Assembly (NCBI RefSeq): GCF_020991275.1
Contig: NZ_JAJLQY010000005.1
Location: 434,001-498,000, forward strand
Direction: 5' to 3'
Origin: Actinocorallia sp. API 0066
GTDB taxonomy: Bacteria > Actinomycetota > Actinomycetes > Streptosporangiales > Streptosporangiaceae
DNA length: 64,000 nt
The translations under genes were made by a program, and so were the position numbers. Under the pieces are notes generated by a model. That model had not been told where the DNA came from, did not search any database, and was given only the letters and a program-made list of their open reading frames with translations. This document shows positions 23,265 to 33,530 of the stretch, piece by piece (the first letter of the stretch is position 1; every line of letters starts with the position of its first letter).

Positions 23265-23713
23265 GGGGACCACACTCGCCGATCCGCGCGATTTCTGCTG
23301 AGCGGCCTGTGGATAAGTGCGACGACCCCCGCCGGGGGGGAGAGCGGGGGTCGTCGCGATGGTCCGGCTCCGGGGGGGTGGAGCCGGGCCCATCTTCCGG
23401 GAGAAGTCGGGCATGCCGCAGCGGAGTGGCCGCCGCCGTGTCATCAGATAGCTCATATGCTGCCTGATCACGGACGGATCCGTCGAGGATCGGCCCTGAT
23501 AACCATCGGCATTTTTTCGGTCACCCGACGTGGATCACCCAGGGTGATCGAATTCGCCCGACCGAAGATCAGGGCGCGGCGCGGACGAACGGTCCGGCAC
23601 GGTGCTCCGGTACCCACGCCCGACCAGCCACGACCGGCGCCGCCGCGACCCGGGCACACCCGTTCCGGCGTTGACGAATCGCACGCCTGGTAGCCGAGAG
23701 TGACGTGCAAAAC
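23265..23713. promoter_or_regulatory. Upstream region of the Tad operon with strong hairpins
   Basis: No gene seen. It holds a perfect DnaA-type 9-mer (23308–23316), a 14-bp perfect hairpin gcgacgacccccgc/gcgggggtcgtcgc (23319–23332 and 23344–23357) and a second, cggctcc/ggagccg (23365–23386). The region to 23700 is A/T-richer and probably contains the promoter of the cpaE–tad operon. Confidence 0.5.
23319..23357. terminator. Strong hairpin upstream of cpaE
   Basis: 14-bp perfect stem, 11-base G-rich loop, no T-tract. It lies in the 5' direction of the Tad operon, so it could be a 5'-UTR structure or attenuator rather than a terminator. Confidence 0.5.
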
Positions 23714-23752
23714 GGGCGGCGTCATCCGGCCGAAGCCGGGGTGACACCGCCC
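23714..23752. terminator. Hairpin after the Fic-like gene
   Basis: gggcggcgtcatccggc, loop cgaa, gccggggtgacaccgccc: a long imperfect stem 20 bp downstream of the stop at 23773. Confidence 0.7.
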
Positions 23753-23772
23753 GCCACACGTCCAGGGGGCCG

Positions 23773-24528
23773 TCAGCCCCGCTCGATCGCCTCGCACAGC
23801 GTCTGGGAGTCGCGCGCGCCGAACGCGACGGCCTCGGCGCAGTGCCTGATCCAGGCCGCGACGCCCTCGGCGGAGCCGGTCAGGTACCCCTCGAACGTCT
23901 CGCGGTACTCCTTCTCGAACTCCAGGTGGCCGACGTCGGGGGCGACGAGCGCCTTCGGGTCCAGGCCCCGGTCGATGAGCGTCAGCCGGGACGCGGCGCG
24001 CGCGACGAGGCCGTCCGCCTCGCCGAACGGCCGCAGCGCGAGCAGTTCGCCGTGGACGATCGCGGCGACCACGATGGCGGGGGCCGTCGACCTGGCCGTA
24101 AGCAGGTCGCTCAGTATGTCGAGGCGGGCCGCGACCTCGGCCGGGGTGGGCGTGCCCTCGTCCCGGGGCCGTCCGAGCCGCTCGGCGGGCACCGCGTCGC
24201 GCGCGGCGAGCACGTGCAGGCGGGCGAGGACCTGGCGGGGCGCGGTCTTCCAGGTGGCGCCGAGCGGCCCCATCTCGCCGGAGATCCGCAGCGCCCCCTG
24301 GACGAGCGGGTGCGTGGCCTTGCCTGAGCGCACCTCCTCCAGGTGCGCCGGAGCGCCCTCCAGCGCGGCCGACGCCCTGGCGCCGCGCAGCAGCGACTCG
24401 GTAGAGACCTCCGTGCTCTTGCGCCGGAGCACACGGTGCCCGCGGAGCCTGTCGACGGCCTTGCGCGCCGTGTCACAGGCGTCCTGTACGCCGGGCAGGA
24501 GTGAGACTTGAAGAAGAGCGTCGTCCAC
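23773..24528 (-). CDS. Fic-domain-like protein with degenerate active site
   Basis: The 251-residue all-alpha protein has [21 protein letters not shown] (the inhibitory-helix-like S-x-x-x-E-G-x region) and [31 protein letters not shown], corresponding to the Fic motif H-P-F-x-x-G-N-G-R. The motif's His is replaced (L-R-P-F) and G-N-G-R reads ADGL, so AMP transfer is unlikely. The gene is divergent from acs with a shared 75-bp region. GTG 24528 is chosen from the protein start; its ribosome binding site is weak. Perhaps a regulator of the neighbouring synthetase, unproven. Confidence 0.65.
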   Translation of the reverse strand: MDDALLQVSLLPGVQDACDTARKAVDRLRGHRVLRRKSTEVSTESLLRGARASAALEGAPAHLEEVRSGKATHPLVQGALRISGEMGPLGATWKTAPRQVLARLHVLAARDAVPAERLGRPRDEGTPTPAEVAARLDILSDLLTARSTAPAIVVAAIVHGELLALRPFGEADGLVARAASRLTLIDRGLDPKALVAPDVGHLEFEKEYRETFEGYLTGSAEGVAAWIRHCAEAVAFGARDSQTLCEAIERG

Positions 24529-24603
24529 GCGCCCGAGGGTACACAGCCGGGTGACGTGTCCTGCGTCACGTACCATTTCGGTACCCGGCACAGAGGAGTA
24601 CCC

Positions 24604-26526
<1,923 letters not shown>

Positions 26527-26623
26527 CGCGACCGTCGAGTGTCGGACCTCCCGGATACGATCGGTCAAAGATCGGCGGCGCCACCCGCCACACGCTTCAC
26601 ACCGGCATCAGTAGGGGGTCCCC

Positions 26624-27022
26624 ATGGCTCGATCGAACGTCGAGGAGCAGAGTCTCGGCGAGCTCGTCGCCGCTGCCACCGGCAACGTCCAGAAGCTCGT
26701 CAGGTCCGAGCTCGAGCTCGCCAAGATCGAGCTGAAGGAGGACGCCAAGAAGGCGGCGATCGGCGCCGTCCTGTTCGCGGTGGCCGCGCTGATGGCCGGG
26801 ATGATCGTCATCCTGCTGTCCATCGCGCTCGCCTACGCGCTGGTCGGGCTCGGCGTGTGGCACTGGGCCGCCTTCACCCTCGTCGCCGCGCTGTACCTGC
26901 TGCTGGCGGCGGTGCTGATCCTCATCGGCTGGCGGCGCATCAAGAAGATCGACGGTGCGCGCCGCACCCGCGAGACCCTGCAGGACGGCGTGAAGATGCT
27001 CAAGCGCTCCCGTGAACATTGA
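26624..27022 (+). CDS. Holin-like DUF1469 membrane protein
   Basis: A 132-residue actinobacterial phage-holin-III-like/DUF1469 protein. N-terminal amphipathic helix (LGELVAAATGNVQKLVRSELELAKIELKEDAKK in parts), then two transmembrane hairpin segments (LFAVAALMAGMIVILLSIALAY; FTLVAALYLLLAAVLILIGW in parts), basic tail. Function unknown; related to Rv3669. The stop overlaps the start of the next gene by 11 bp. Confidence 0.88.
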   Translation: MARSNVEEQSLGELVAAATGNVQKLVRSELELAKIELKEDAKKAAIGAVLFAVAALMAGMIVILLSIALAYALVGLGVWHWAAFTLVAALYLLLAAVLILIGWRRIKKIDGARRTRETLQDGVKMLKRSREH

Positions 27023-27884
27023 ACTGCCGGGTCCCTGGACGCACCGGGACGTGAGCGCGGGCGGCACCCGCTTCCACGTCGCGGAGCAGGGCGAGGGGCC
27101 GCTCGTGCTCCTCCTGCACGGCTTCCCCGAGTTCTGGTGGAGCTGGCACCACCAGATGGGCGCGCTGGCCGCCGCCGGGTACCGCGCGGCCGCCGTCGAC
27201 CTGCGCGGCTACGGCGGCAGCGACAAGCCGCCGCGCGGCTACGACCTCGTCACCCTCGCGGGCGACGCGGCGGGCCTGGTGCGGGCGTTGGGCGAGGCGG
27301 GCGCCGTCGTCGTCGGGCACGACTGGGGCGGGCTGCTGGCCTGGACGATGGCCGTCTACCACCCGAAGGTCGTGCAGCGGCTCGTCGCGGTCTCCGCGCC
27401 GCACCCGCTGCGGGTCCGGCGTGCCGTCCGCACGCCCTGGATGGCGCAGGCGCTGGTCAACCAGCTTCCGGTGTGGCCGGAGCGGCGGCTCACCGAGTTC
27501 AACGCGGTGCGCGCGGCACGGCTGCTGGAGCGCTGGTCGTCGCCGGGCTGGCCGGACGCCGTCACCGAGCGGCAGGTGCGCGCGGCGGTGCGGATCCCCG
27601 GCGTGGCGCACTGCGCGCTGGAGTACCACCGGTGGTTCCTGCGTTCGGTGCTGCGCCCTGACGGGCTGCGTTACGCGCATCGGATGGCGGCTCCCGTCCA
27701 CGCGCCCACCTTGCATCTGCACGGGGCGAAGGACCCTGCGTTGCCCGTCTCCGTCGCGCAGGGGTCGGGAAGGTACGTCGACGCGCCCTACACGTGGAAG
27801 GCCGTCGAGAACGCGGGGCACTTCCCGCACGAGGAGCGGCCCGAGGCGTTCAACGCGGAGCTGCTCGCCTGGCTCGGCCGCTGA
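27012..27884 (+). CDS. Alpha/beta hydrolase, epoxide hydrolase-like
   Basis: The 290-residue protein has the oxyanion motif LLLHGFPEFWWSW, the nucleophile elbow VVVGHDWGGLLAW (Asp nucleophile), a cap domain, the acid region HGAKDPALP, and the catalytic His in AGHFPHEERP. This is the epoxide hydrolase/haloalkane dehalogenase class, like EphE (Rv3670) in the same locus. GTG 27012 overlaps the holin-like gene's end. Confidence 0.9.
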   Translation: MNIELPGPWTHRDVSAGGTRFHVAEQGEGPLVLLLHGFPEFWWSWHHQMGALAAAGYRAAAVDLRGYGGSDKPPRGYDLVTLAGDAAGLVRALGEAGAVVVGHDWGGLLAWTMAVYHPKVVQRLVAVSAPHPLRVRRAVRTPWMAQALVNQLPVWPERRLTEFNAVRAARLLERWSSPGWPDAVTERQVRAAVRIPGVAHCALEYHRWFLRSVLRPDGLRYAHRMAAPVHAPTLHLHGAKDPALPVSVAQGSGRYVDAPYTWKAVENAGHFPHEERPEAFNAELLAWLGR

Positions 27885-28300
27885 TGCGCGACCGCGACCC
27901 CGGCGGGCGGCCGCGCAACGCCCGTCCCCGCGACGCCTACGGGCGGCCGCTGCCGCACGGCGCCGAGGGCGTCCCGACGACGCCGGACGACCTGTCACTG
28001 GACGCGGAGGAGACCGTCGCCGAGGCGCGCCGCCTCCTGGCCGCCGACAGGCCCTTCCACGCGCACGAGGTCCTGGAGGCCCGGTGGAAGTCCTGCCCGG
28101 CCCCCGAGCGGCCCCTGTGGCGCGCCCTGGCCCAGCTGGCGGTCGGCCTCACCCATCTGCGCCGAGGCAACCCCAGGGGCGCCGAGGCGCTCTTCACCCG
28201 CGCCACCCGCGACCTGGCCGCCTACGACGGCCCGTCTTACGGCCTCGACCTACCGGCCATCCTCCAGGCCGTCGAGACCGAGCAGGACCTCCGCCTCTGA
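27884..28300 (+). CDS. DUF309 protein
   Basis: 138 residues. The DUF309 signature AADRPFHAHEVLEARWKSCP is visible, followed by LWRALAQLAVGLTHLRRGN. An all-helical small protein of unknown function, with a conserved His and Glu. ATG 27884 overlaps the hydrolase stop (TGATG), indicating coupling. A Pro/Arg-rich N-terminal 30 residues precede the domain. Confidence 0.88.
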   Translation: MRDRDPGGRPRNARPRDAYGRPLPHGAEGVPTTPDDLSLDAEETVAEARRLLAADRPFHAHEVLEARWKSCPAPERPLWRALAQLAVGLTHLRRGNPRGAEALFTRATRDLAAYDGPSYGLDLPAILQAVETEQDLRL

Positions 28301-28370
28301 CGCTCCCGGATGCCTCGTCCACTATCGCCGTGCTAACAGCCGGGCGTAAGGACGCGCGGGACGGCCCCGG

Positions 28371-29582
28371 TCAGTCGGCGCAGGCGCGGGTGTCGGCGGG
28401 GCGGGTGGCGGTGGTGCCCACGGCGACGTCAGGGGCGACCTCGTCGGCGGTGAGCGCGTAGCCGGTGTCCTGGTCGGACATCGCGGCAGCGAAGATGACG
28501 CCGAACACGTCGCCGTCCTGGGTGAGCAGCGGGCCGCCCGAGTTGCCCGGTTCGACGGTGCCGCGCAGCGAGTAGATCTCGCGGGTCACCTGGGTGCTGC
28601 GGTAGATGTCGGGCCCCTTGGCCTTCTGCCGCGAGCTGATCTTGGCGGCGCGCACCGTGTACGGCCGGTTCTTGGGGAAGCCCGCGACGACGGCCGCGTC
28701 GCCGCGCTGCGCGTCGGTGTCCCACTTCAGGGGCTTGGCGCGCAGGCCCGGCACGTGGACGACGGCGATGTCGCGCTGCGAGTCGTAGAGCACCACGTGC
28801 CCGTCGTACTCGCGCTGGCCGACCTGGACCGACAGCGCCCCCTGGGTGCCCGCCACGACGTGCGCGTTGGTCATGAGCCGCTCGGGCGCGAAGACGAACC
28901 CGGTGCCTTCGATGCGGCGCTGGCGCGGCTCGGTCGCGCAGTTCGGCGCGGTCCCGACGATCTTGGCGATGCTGCGTCGCGCGTTGCGCAGCGCGGGCGA
29001 GGATTCGACCGACTTGTCCGGCGGTCCGACGTCCACCAGCGGCTCCCCGCCGAGGCCGTTGAAGACCTTGGGGAAGTCGGTGCCTCCGACGAACCTGTCG
29101 AACGACTTGGCCCAGCGGTCGGCGGCGACCGGCATGGCGCGGTCCACACCTTTGAGCACCGCGGAGTTGTGCACCTGCTTGGACAGCGCCCGGATGGGCG
29201 ACTGATCCAGCAGCACCACCCCGATGAACCAGGCGACGAGCATGAGCGACAGCACGCTGACGACGGCCCCGCCCGCGGCGTCCACCGCGCGCGCGCTGTC
29301 ACCGGTGACCCGGTTGCGCAGCACGGCGCCCGCCGAGGACGCGATGAGCTGGCCGAACGTGGCGGCGAGGAACGCGATGACGATCGCCAGCAGCGCCTGC
29401 TGCGCCTCGCCCTCGACCACCCAGGTGACGAGCGGCGGCGCGATGAGCACACCGAGGACGCCGCCGCCCACAAAGCCGACGAAGCTGAGCAGACCGACGA
29501 TGAAGCCCTGCCGGTAGCCCGAGACCGCGAACAGCACGAGGAGCACGATCAGGATCACGTCGAGAAGGTGGTCGCCCAGCAC
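28371..29582 (-). CDS. marP: MarP-type membrane serine protease (CvpA domain plus trypsin domain)
   Basis: The N-terminal four membrane helices are CvpA-like (LLDVILIVLLVLFAVSGYRQG onward, in parts), then a periplasmic chymotrypsin-like protease: His in LMTNAHVVAG, Asp in SQRDIAVVHV, Ser in VEPGNSGGPLL. Cysteines in TAPNCATEP and near the C-terminus (TRACAD) match the disulfide that controls M. tuberculosis MarP (Rv3671c). MarP supports acid and oxidative stress survival there. GTG 29582 gives an N-terminus aligned with MarP; the extra 24 residues upstream have poor codon use. 403 residues. Confidence 0.92.
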   Translation of the reverse strand: MLGDHLLDVILIVLLVLFAVSGYRQGFIVGLLSFVGFVGGGVLGVLIAPPLVTWVVEGEAQQALLAIVIAFLAATFGQLIASSAGAVLRNRVTGDSARAVDAAGGAVVSVLSLMLVAWFIGVVLLDQSPIRALSKQVHNSAVLKGVDRAMPVAADRWAKSFDRFVGGTDFPKVFNGLGGEPLVDVGPPDKSVESSPALRNARRSIAKIVGTAPNCATEPRQRRIEGTGFVFAPERLMTNAHVVAGTQGALSVQVGQREYDGHVVLYDSQRDIAVVHVPGLRAKPLKWDTDAQRGDAAVVAGFPKNRPYTVRAAKISSRQKAKGPDIYRSTQVTREIYSLRGTVEPGNSGGPLLTQDGDVFGVIFAAAMSDQDTGYALTADEVAPDVAVGTTATRPADTRACAD

Positions 29583-29636
29583 CGCTTCAAAGTACCGGGA
29601 GATCCGCCTTTTGAGAGTCCCCTGACGGGACGAGAT

Positions 29637-29655
29637 GGTGACCGGGCGTGTCACC
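29637..29655. promoter_or_regulatory. Palindrome upstream of marP
   Basis: ggtgac-cgggcgt-gtcacc, perfect 6-bp arms, just upstream of the marP start and downstream of the NUDIX stop; a second imperfect copy (tcacc-gtaca-gggtga) follows. Operator-like, protein unknown. Confidence 0.3.
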
Positions 29656-29667
29656 GTACAGGGTGAT

Positions 29668-30342
29668 TCATCCCCGTGCGGCGAGGCTGATCACCTCTGG
29701 GGGCAGATCCTCCACGCGGCTCTGGTCCCACGGCACGGCCCAGCCTCCCGCGTCCAGGACCGTGGTGAGCAGGCCCGCGGTGAACCCCCACACAAGCATG
29801 TCCCGCACCTTGAACGCCGGGCCTACAAAGCCTCCGGGCGCGCGCAAGGCGACCCGGTTGTCCGGATCGACGAGCTCGGCGATCGGCACACGTGTGACGG
29901 AGGCGACCTCCCCCGGATGGCCGGGAGCGATCGCACAAGGGGTGTGCCACCAAGCGGCGACAGGGGTGACCCGGAAATCACTGCGCGACAAGTAGAGCTC
30001 CGGAAGCGCGCTGAGGACGGTGACGCCGGACGGGTCCACTCCCGTCTCCTCTTCCGCCTCGCGTAGGGCGGCCCCCACAGGCCCGTCGTCCTCGGGGTCG
30101 AGCGAGCCGCCGGGGAAGGCGGGCTGCCCCGCGTGCTTCTTCAGCGTGGCCGCGCGCTCCAGCAGCAGCACGTCCGGCCCGTCGACGCCCTCACCGAACA
30201 GGATGAGGACGGCCGCGGGACGCGCGTTCGGCGCGGGCCGCAGGAACGGGGGCACCGTCATCCTGGGCGCCCGCTCGCGGAAGAGATCGAGCCATGAGGG
30301 GATCACGTTCGGCCCAACGCCCTCCGGAACGAGAATATTCAC
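29668..30342 (-). CDS. NUDIX hydrolase, CoA-pyrophosphatase type
   Basis: The 224-residue protein carries the NUDIX box GGSLDPEDDGPVGAALREAEEETG with its E-x-x-E-E core and, before it, LLLERAATLKKHAGQPAFPGG, the UPF0035-type signature of CoA-cleaving NUDIX enzymes. The rest includes RVTPVAAWWH. It corresponds to Rv3672c in the conserved order. GTG 30342; ribosome binding site weak (aggttccag). Confidence 0.87.
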   Translation of the reverse strand: MNILVPEGVGPNVIPSWLDLFRERAPRMTVPPFLRPAPNARPAAVLILFGEGVDGPDVLLLERAATLKKHAGQPAFPGGSLDPEDDGPVGAALREAEEETGVDPSGVTVLSALPELYLSRSDFRVTPVAAWWHTPCAIAPGHPGEVASVTRVPIAELVDPDNRVALRAPGGFVGPAFKVRDMLVWGFTAGLLTTVLDAGGWAVPWDQSRVEDLPPEVISLAARG

Positions 30343-30461
30343 CTGGAACCTGCTTTCTCGGCCCCCGCGCCGCCGCCGGTCGGCCGTTGCCTGTGCGCCC
30401 CGCCACCCTCCGCGAGCCTACCCGCCGGTACCGTCCGCGTGGCCGGACGGTACCGGCGCCG

Positions 30462-31202
30462 TCAGGCGAAGGAACGGTCGCGGATCAGCTTGCGCGCGAC
30501 TTCGGGATCGGTAGGCCCGGTGCCGTAGGACGGGCAGTCGTCGGCGAGCGGGCAGGCCCCGCAGGCGGGCCGCCGCGCGTGACACCGCCGCCGCCCGTGC
30601 CAGATCAGCCGGTGCGACAGGATCGTCCAGTCCTTCTTCGGGAACAGCTCGGCGACGGCGGCCTCGACCTTCACCGGGTCCTCCTCCGCCGTCCACCCGA
30701 ACCGCCGCACCACCCGCCCGAAATGCGTGTCCACCGTCAAACCGGGCACCCCGAACGCGTCGCCGAGGACGACGTTGGCGGTTTTGCGGCCGACGCCGGG
30801 GAGGGTCACGAGGTCGTCGAGGCGGCCGGGAACCTTGCCGTCGAAGCGGTCGCGGATCGCTGCGGACAGGCCCATGATCGACTTGGTCTTGGCGCGGAAG
30901 AAGCCGGTCGGCTTGATGATCGTCTCGACGTCGTCGGGGCTGGCGGCGGCCAGGTCGTCGGGGGTCGGGTACTTGGCGAACAGGGCGGGCGTCGTCAGGT
31001 TGACCCGCGAGTCCGTCGTCTGCGCCGACAGCACCGTCGCGACGAGAAGCTGGAACGGATCCCGAAAATTCAGCTCACAGTGCGCGTCGGGATACGTCTG
31101 CGCCAGCGTCCGGTTCATCCTTCTTGCCCGCCGCACCAGACCCAGCCGCGTCTCGTCCCTGAACCGCTTCTCCCTCTGCCGCGAACTCCCCTGCGTCGCC
31201 AT
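30462..31202 (-). CDS. nth: Endonuclease III
   Basis: A base-excision repair glycosylase/AP lyase for oxidised pyrimidines. Helix-hairpin-helix [21 protein letters not shown] contains the catalytic Lys; the catalytic Asp is in [10 protein letters not shown]. The [4Fe-4S] cluster ligands are in [17 protein letters not shown] (C-x6-C-x2-C-x5-C). 246 residues, slightly longer than E. coli Nth because of a basic N-terminus. Confidence 0.96.
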   Translation of the reverse strand: MATQGSSRQREKRFRDETRLGLVRRARRMNRTLAQTYPDAHCELNFRDPFQLLVATVLSAQTTDSRVNLTTPALFAKYPTPDDLAAASPDDVETIIKPTGFFRAKTKSIMGLSAAIRDRFDGKVPGRLDDLVTLPGVGRKTANVVLGDAFGVPGLTVDTHFGRVVRRFGWTAEEDPVKVEAAVAELFPKKDWTILSHRLIWHGRRRCHARRPACGACPLADDCPSYGTGPTDPEVARKLIRDRSFA

Positions 31203-31264
31203 CCCCCCAGCGTAGAACCTCCGCGATCACCCCCGAGCCCCTTTACGCCCACCCCGTGACGCCG

Positions 31265-31298
31265 AGGTCCCCCGGCTTCGTCCGAGGGCGGGGGACCT
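31265..31298 (-). terminator. Terminator after the siderophore-binding protein gene
   Basis: aggtccccc (31265–31273) pairs with gggggacct (31290–31298), 16-base loop; 13 bp past the stop at 31311. Confidence 0.75.
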
Positions 31299-31310
31299 GG
31301 GCGGTGAAGG

Positions 31311-32333
31311 TTACTTCTTGATGAGGGGGACGACCTGGTCGATGGCGTAGGGGATCGACAGGACGGTGTTGAACGAGAGGGCGGCGCCGATGGGTGGGTC
31401 TTGGTAGGTGAGGAAGAGGTCGCGGCCTTCCTTGGCGACCTTCAGCTCCTTGTAGACGGCGTCGTTCTTGATGCGTCCGTGGGGTTCGGTGCCGGTGGTG
31501 AGCCAGACGAGCCGGTCGACCTCCAGGATGTTCAACCCTTCGGATCCGAATTCGGCGACGTTGGACTGGCCTGCCTTCTTCGTGATCTCTTCGGGGATCT
31601 GGAAGCCGAGGTCGGCCAGGAACGCGGACTTGGGGTCGCCCTTCTGGAACGCGGAGTACTGGCCCGCCTTGAAGGAGTCAGCGGCTACCGCGGTGAGGGT
31701 GCCCCATTGGGGGTTGTCCTTGCGGACTTGGGCGAACCGGTCGGCGATGTTCTGGATGAGGTCCTTGGCCTTCTGCTCCACGCCCAGGGCTTTGCCGGCC
31801 AGCAGGGTGTAGTCCTGCCACGGGGCGGCGTAGGGGTCGTGGTCCTTGGGTTGGGCGATGACGGGGGCGATCTGGGAGAGCTGGTCGTAGTTGTCCTTCT
31901 GGATGCCGGAGTACATCGCGAAGATCAGGTCCGGCTTCAACGCGACGAGCTTCTCGACCTTGACGCCGTCTTCGCGCAGGCCGAGGATCTCCGGTTCGGT
32001 GCCGCCCCAGGCGTCCTTGGCCCAGGGCCAGTCGGTGAAGGGTTTGCGTTCGAACCAGTCGGTGACCCCGACGGGCTTGTACCCCAGTGCCAGGACCGGC
32101 TCGTGGTCCGACAGCCCGATCGTCACGATCCGCTCCGGCGCCTTGTCCACCGTCGTCGAACCATGCAGGTGCTCCACCGTCACGGGGAAGGAGGGGGCGA
32201 CGGCCGCGGGCTCCGACGGCGCGGCGGACTTCTCGGGGGACTCGGAGCCGCCGCAGCCCGCGACGGTCAGGGCCACCGTGACGGCGGCGAAGGCCGTCAG
32301 CAGACGGCGGAGGGTTCTGGAGGGGTCCGACAT
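31311..32333 (-). CDS. Ferric-siderophore ABC transporter substrate-binding lipoprotein
   Basis: A lipoprotein of 340 residues: basic start, hydrophobic stretch and lipobox LTVAGCGGS. The Fe-siderophore-binding type shows APERIVTIGLSDHEPVLALGYKPVGV, LVALKPDLIFAMYSGI and a closing VPLIKK. It delivers ferric siderophore to the FecCD permease. The second of two adjacent ATGs (32333) is best spaced from gagg. Transcribed divergently from the permease genes, with an IdeR box in between. Confidence 0.93.
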   Translation of the reverse strand: MSDPSRTLRRLLTAFAAVTVALTVAGCGGSESPEKSAAPSEPAAVAPSFPVTVEHLHGSTTVDKAPERIVTIGLSDHEPVLALGYKPVGVTDWFERKPFTDWPWAKDAWGGTEPEILGLREDGVKVEKLVALKPDLIFAMYSGIQKDNYDQLSQIAPVIAQPKDHDPYAAPWQDYTLLAGKALGVEQKAKDLIQNIADRFAQVRKDNPQWGTLTAVAADSFKAGQYSAFQKGDPKSAFLADLGFQIPEEITKKAGQSNVAEFGSEGLNILEVDRLVWLTTGTEPHGRIKNDAVYKELKVAKEGRDLFLTYQDPPIGAALSFNTVLSIPYAIDQVVPLIKK

Positions 32334-32395
32334 CATTTCCTCTTCGGGGGGGTTAGGTCGGCTTACGCTGCCGACCACCTGAGCGAGGGTGATAT

Positions 32396-32414
32396 TAAGG
32401 TAAGCCTTACCTAT
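32396..32414. promoter_or_regulatory. IdeR/DmdR1 iron box between the siderophore transporter genes
   Basis: taaggtaagccttacctat matches the IdeR consensus twaggtwagsctwacctwa at 18 of 19 positions. It sits between the divergent binding-protein and permease genes, so iron repression of both sides is strongly expected. Confidence 0.88.
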
Positions 32415-32490
32415 CATCAATGCCCCGCCCCGTGTCCCCGACGAATCACCCGTGCGAAAGTCCCCACCTGGACAGCCAGAACGGACTCCT

Positions 32491-33528
32491 GTGACCAAAA
32501 CCCCCACCACAGTCGCGCCGACGAGACCCGCCAGAGCACTTCTCCTCGTCGGCTGCGCGGGAGTCCTCGCCGTTCTGTGCCTGCTGTCGCTCGCCATCGG
32601 CGCGCGCGCGATCCCCCTCGACGAGGTGCTCCGCGCGCTGACCGACCCGACGCGTCCCGGCCTCGACCCCGAGGTGCGCGCCATCGTCCGCGACACCAGG
32701 ACGATCCGGACGCTCGTCGCCGTTGTGGTCGGCGCGGCGCTCGGCCTGGCCGGGGCCGTCATGCAGGGACTGACCCGCAACCCGCTCGCCGACCCCGGAC
32801 TGCTCGGGGTGAGCGCGGGCGCGGCGTTCGGCGTCGTCGGGGCGGCCGCGCTGCTCGGCGTCACCGCGCTGCTCGCCACCGTCTGGTTCGCGTTCGCCGG
32901 AGCGGCGCTCGCCGCTGTCGTCGTCTATCTGCTCGGCAGTAGGGGACGCGGCGGGGCGTCGCCGGTGAAGCTCGCCCTGGCGGGTGTCGCTATCACGTAC
33001 TTCCTTGACTCGCTCACCAGCGGCATCGCCCTGACCGACCCCGAGGCGCTCGACCGCTACCGCTACTGGTCCTCCGGTTCGCTTTCGGGGCACACCTTCG
33101 GGACCGTTCTGACGGTCCTGCCCTTCCTCGTGGGAGGCGCGCTGCTCGCCTTGAGCCTCGGCCCTTCGCTCAACAACCTCTCCCTGGGCGAGGACGTCGC
33201 CGCGTCCCTCGGCCGCAACCTCAATCTCATCCGCCTACGTGCCGCGCTCTCCGTCACCCTGCTGACGGGCGCGGCCGTCGCGGTCACCGGGCCAATCATC
33301 TTCATCGGCCTCGTGGTGCCGCACGTCGTCCGGACGGTCACCGGGCCCGACCACCGCTGGCTCCTCCCGGGGTCGATGCTCGCCGCGCCCTGCGCCGTCC
33401 TGCTCGCCGACATCGTCGGACGGGTCGTGGTACGGCCACAGGAGCTGGATGTCAGCCTCATCGCCGCGTTCCTCGGAGCGCCCGTCTTCATCGCGATGAT
33501 CCGCCGCCGACGCCTCGCGGAGGTGTAG
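32491..33528 (+). CDS. FecCD-family iron-siderophore permease 1
   Basis: 345 residues with about nine to ten membrane helices and family landmarks DTRTIRTLVAVVVGAALGLAGAVMQGLTRNPLADPGLLGVSAGA (in parts: RTLVAVVVGAALGLAG, NPLADPGLLGVS). It forms a heterodimer with the next gene. GTG 32491 is preferred; GTG 32452 adds 13 residues and has no ribosome binding site. First gene of the four-gene unit after the iron box. Confidence 0.93.
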   Translation: MTKTPTTVAPTRPARALLLVGCAGVLAVLCLLSLAIGARAIPLDEVLRALTDPTRPGLDPEVRAIVRDTRTIRTLVAVVVGAALGLAGAVMQGLTRNPLADPGLLGVSAGAAFGVVGAAALLGVTALLATVWFAFAGAALAAVVVYLLGSRGRGGASPVKLALAGVAITYFLDSLTSGIALTDPEALDRYRYWSSGSLSGHTFGTVLTVLPFLVGGALLALSLGPSLNNLSLGEDVAASLGRNLNLIRLRAALSVTLLTGAAVAVTGPIIFIGLVVPHVVRTVTGPDHRWLLPGSMLAAPCAVLLADIVGRVVVRPQELDVSLIAAFLGAPVFIAMIRRRRLAEV

Positions 33529-33530
33529 CC

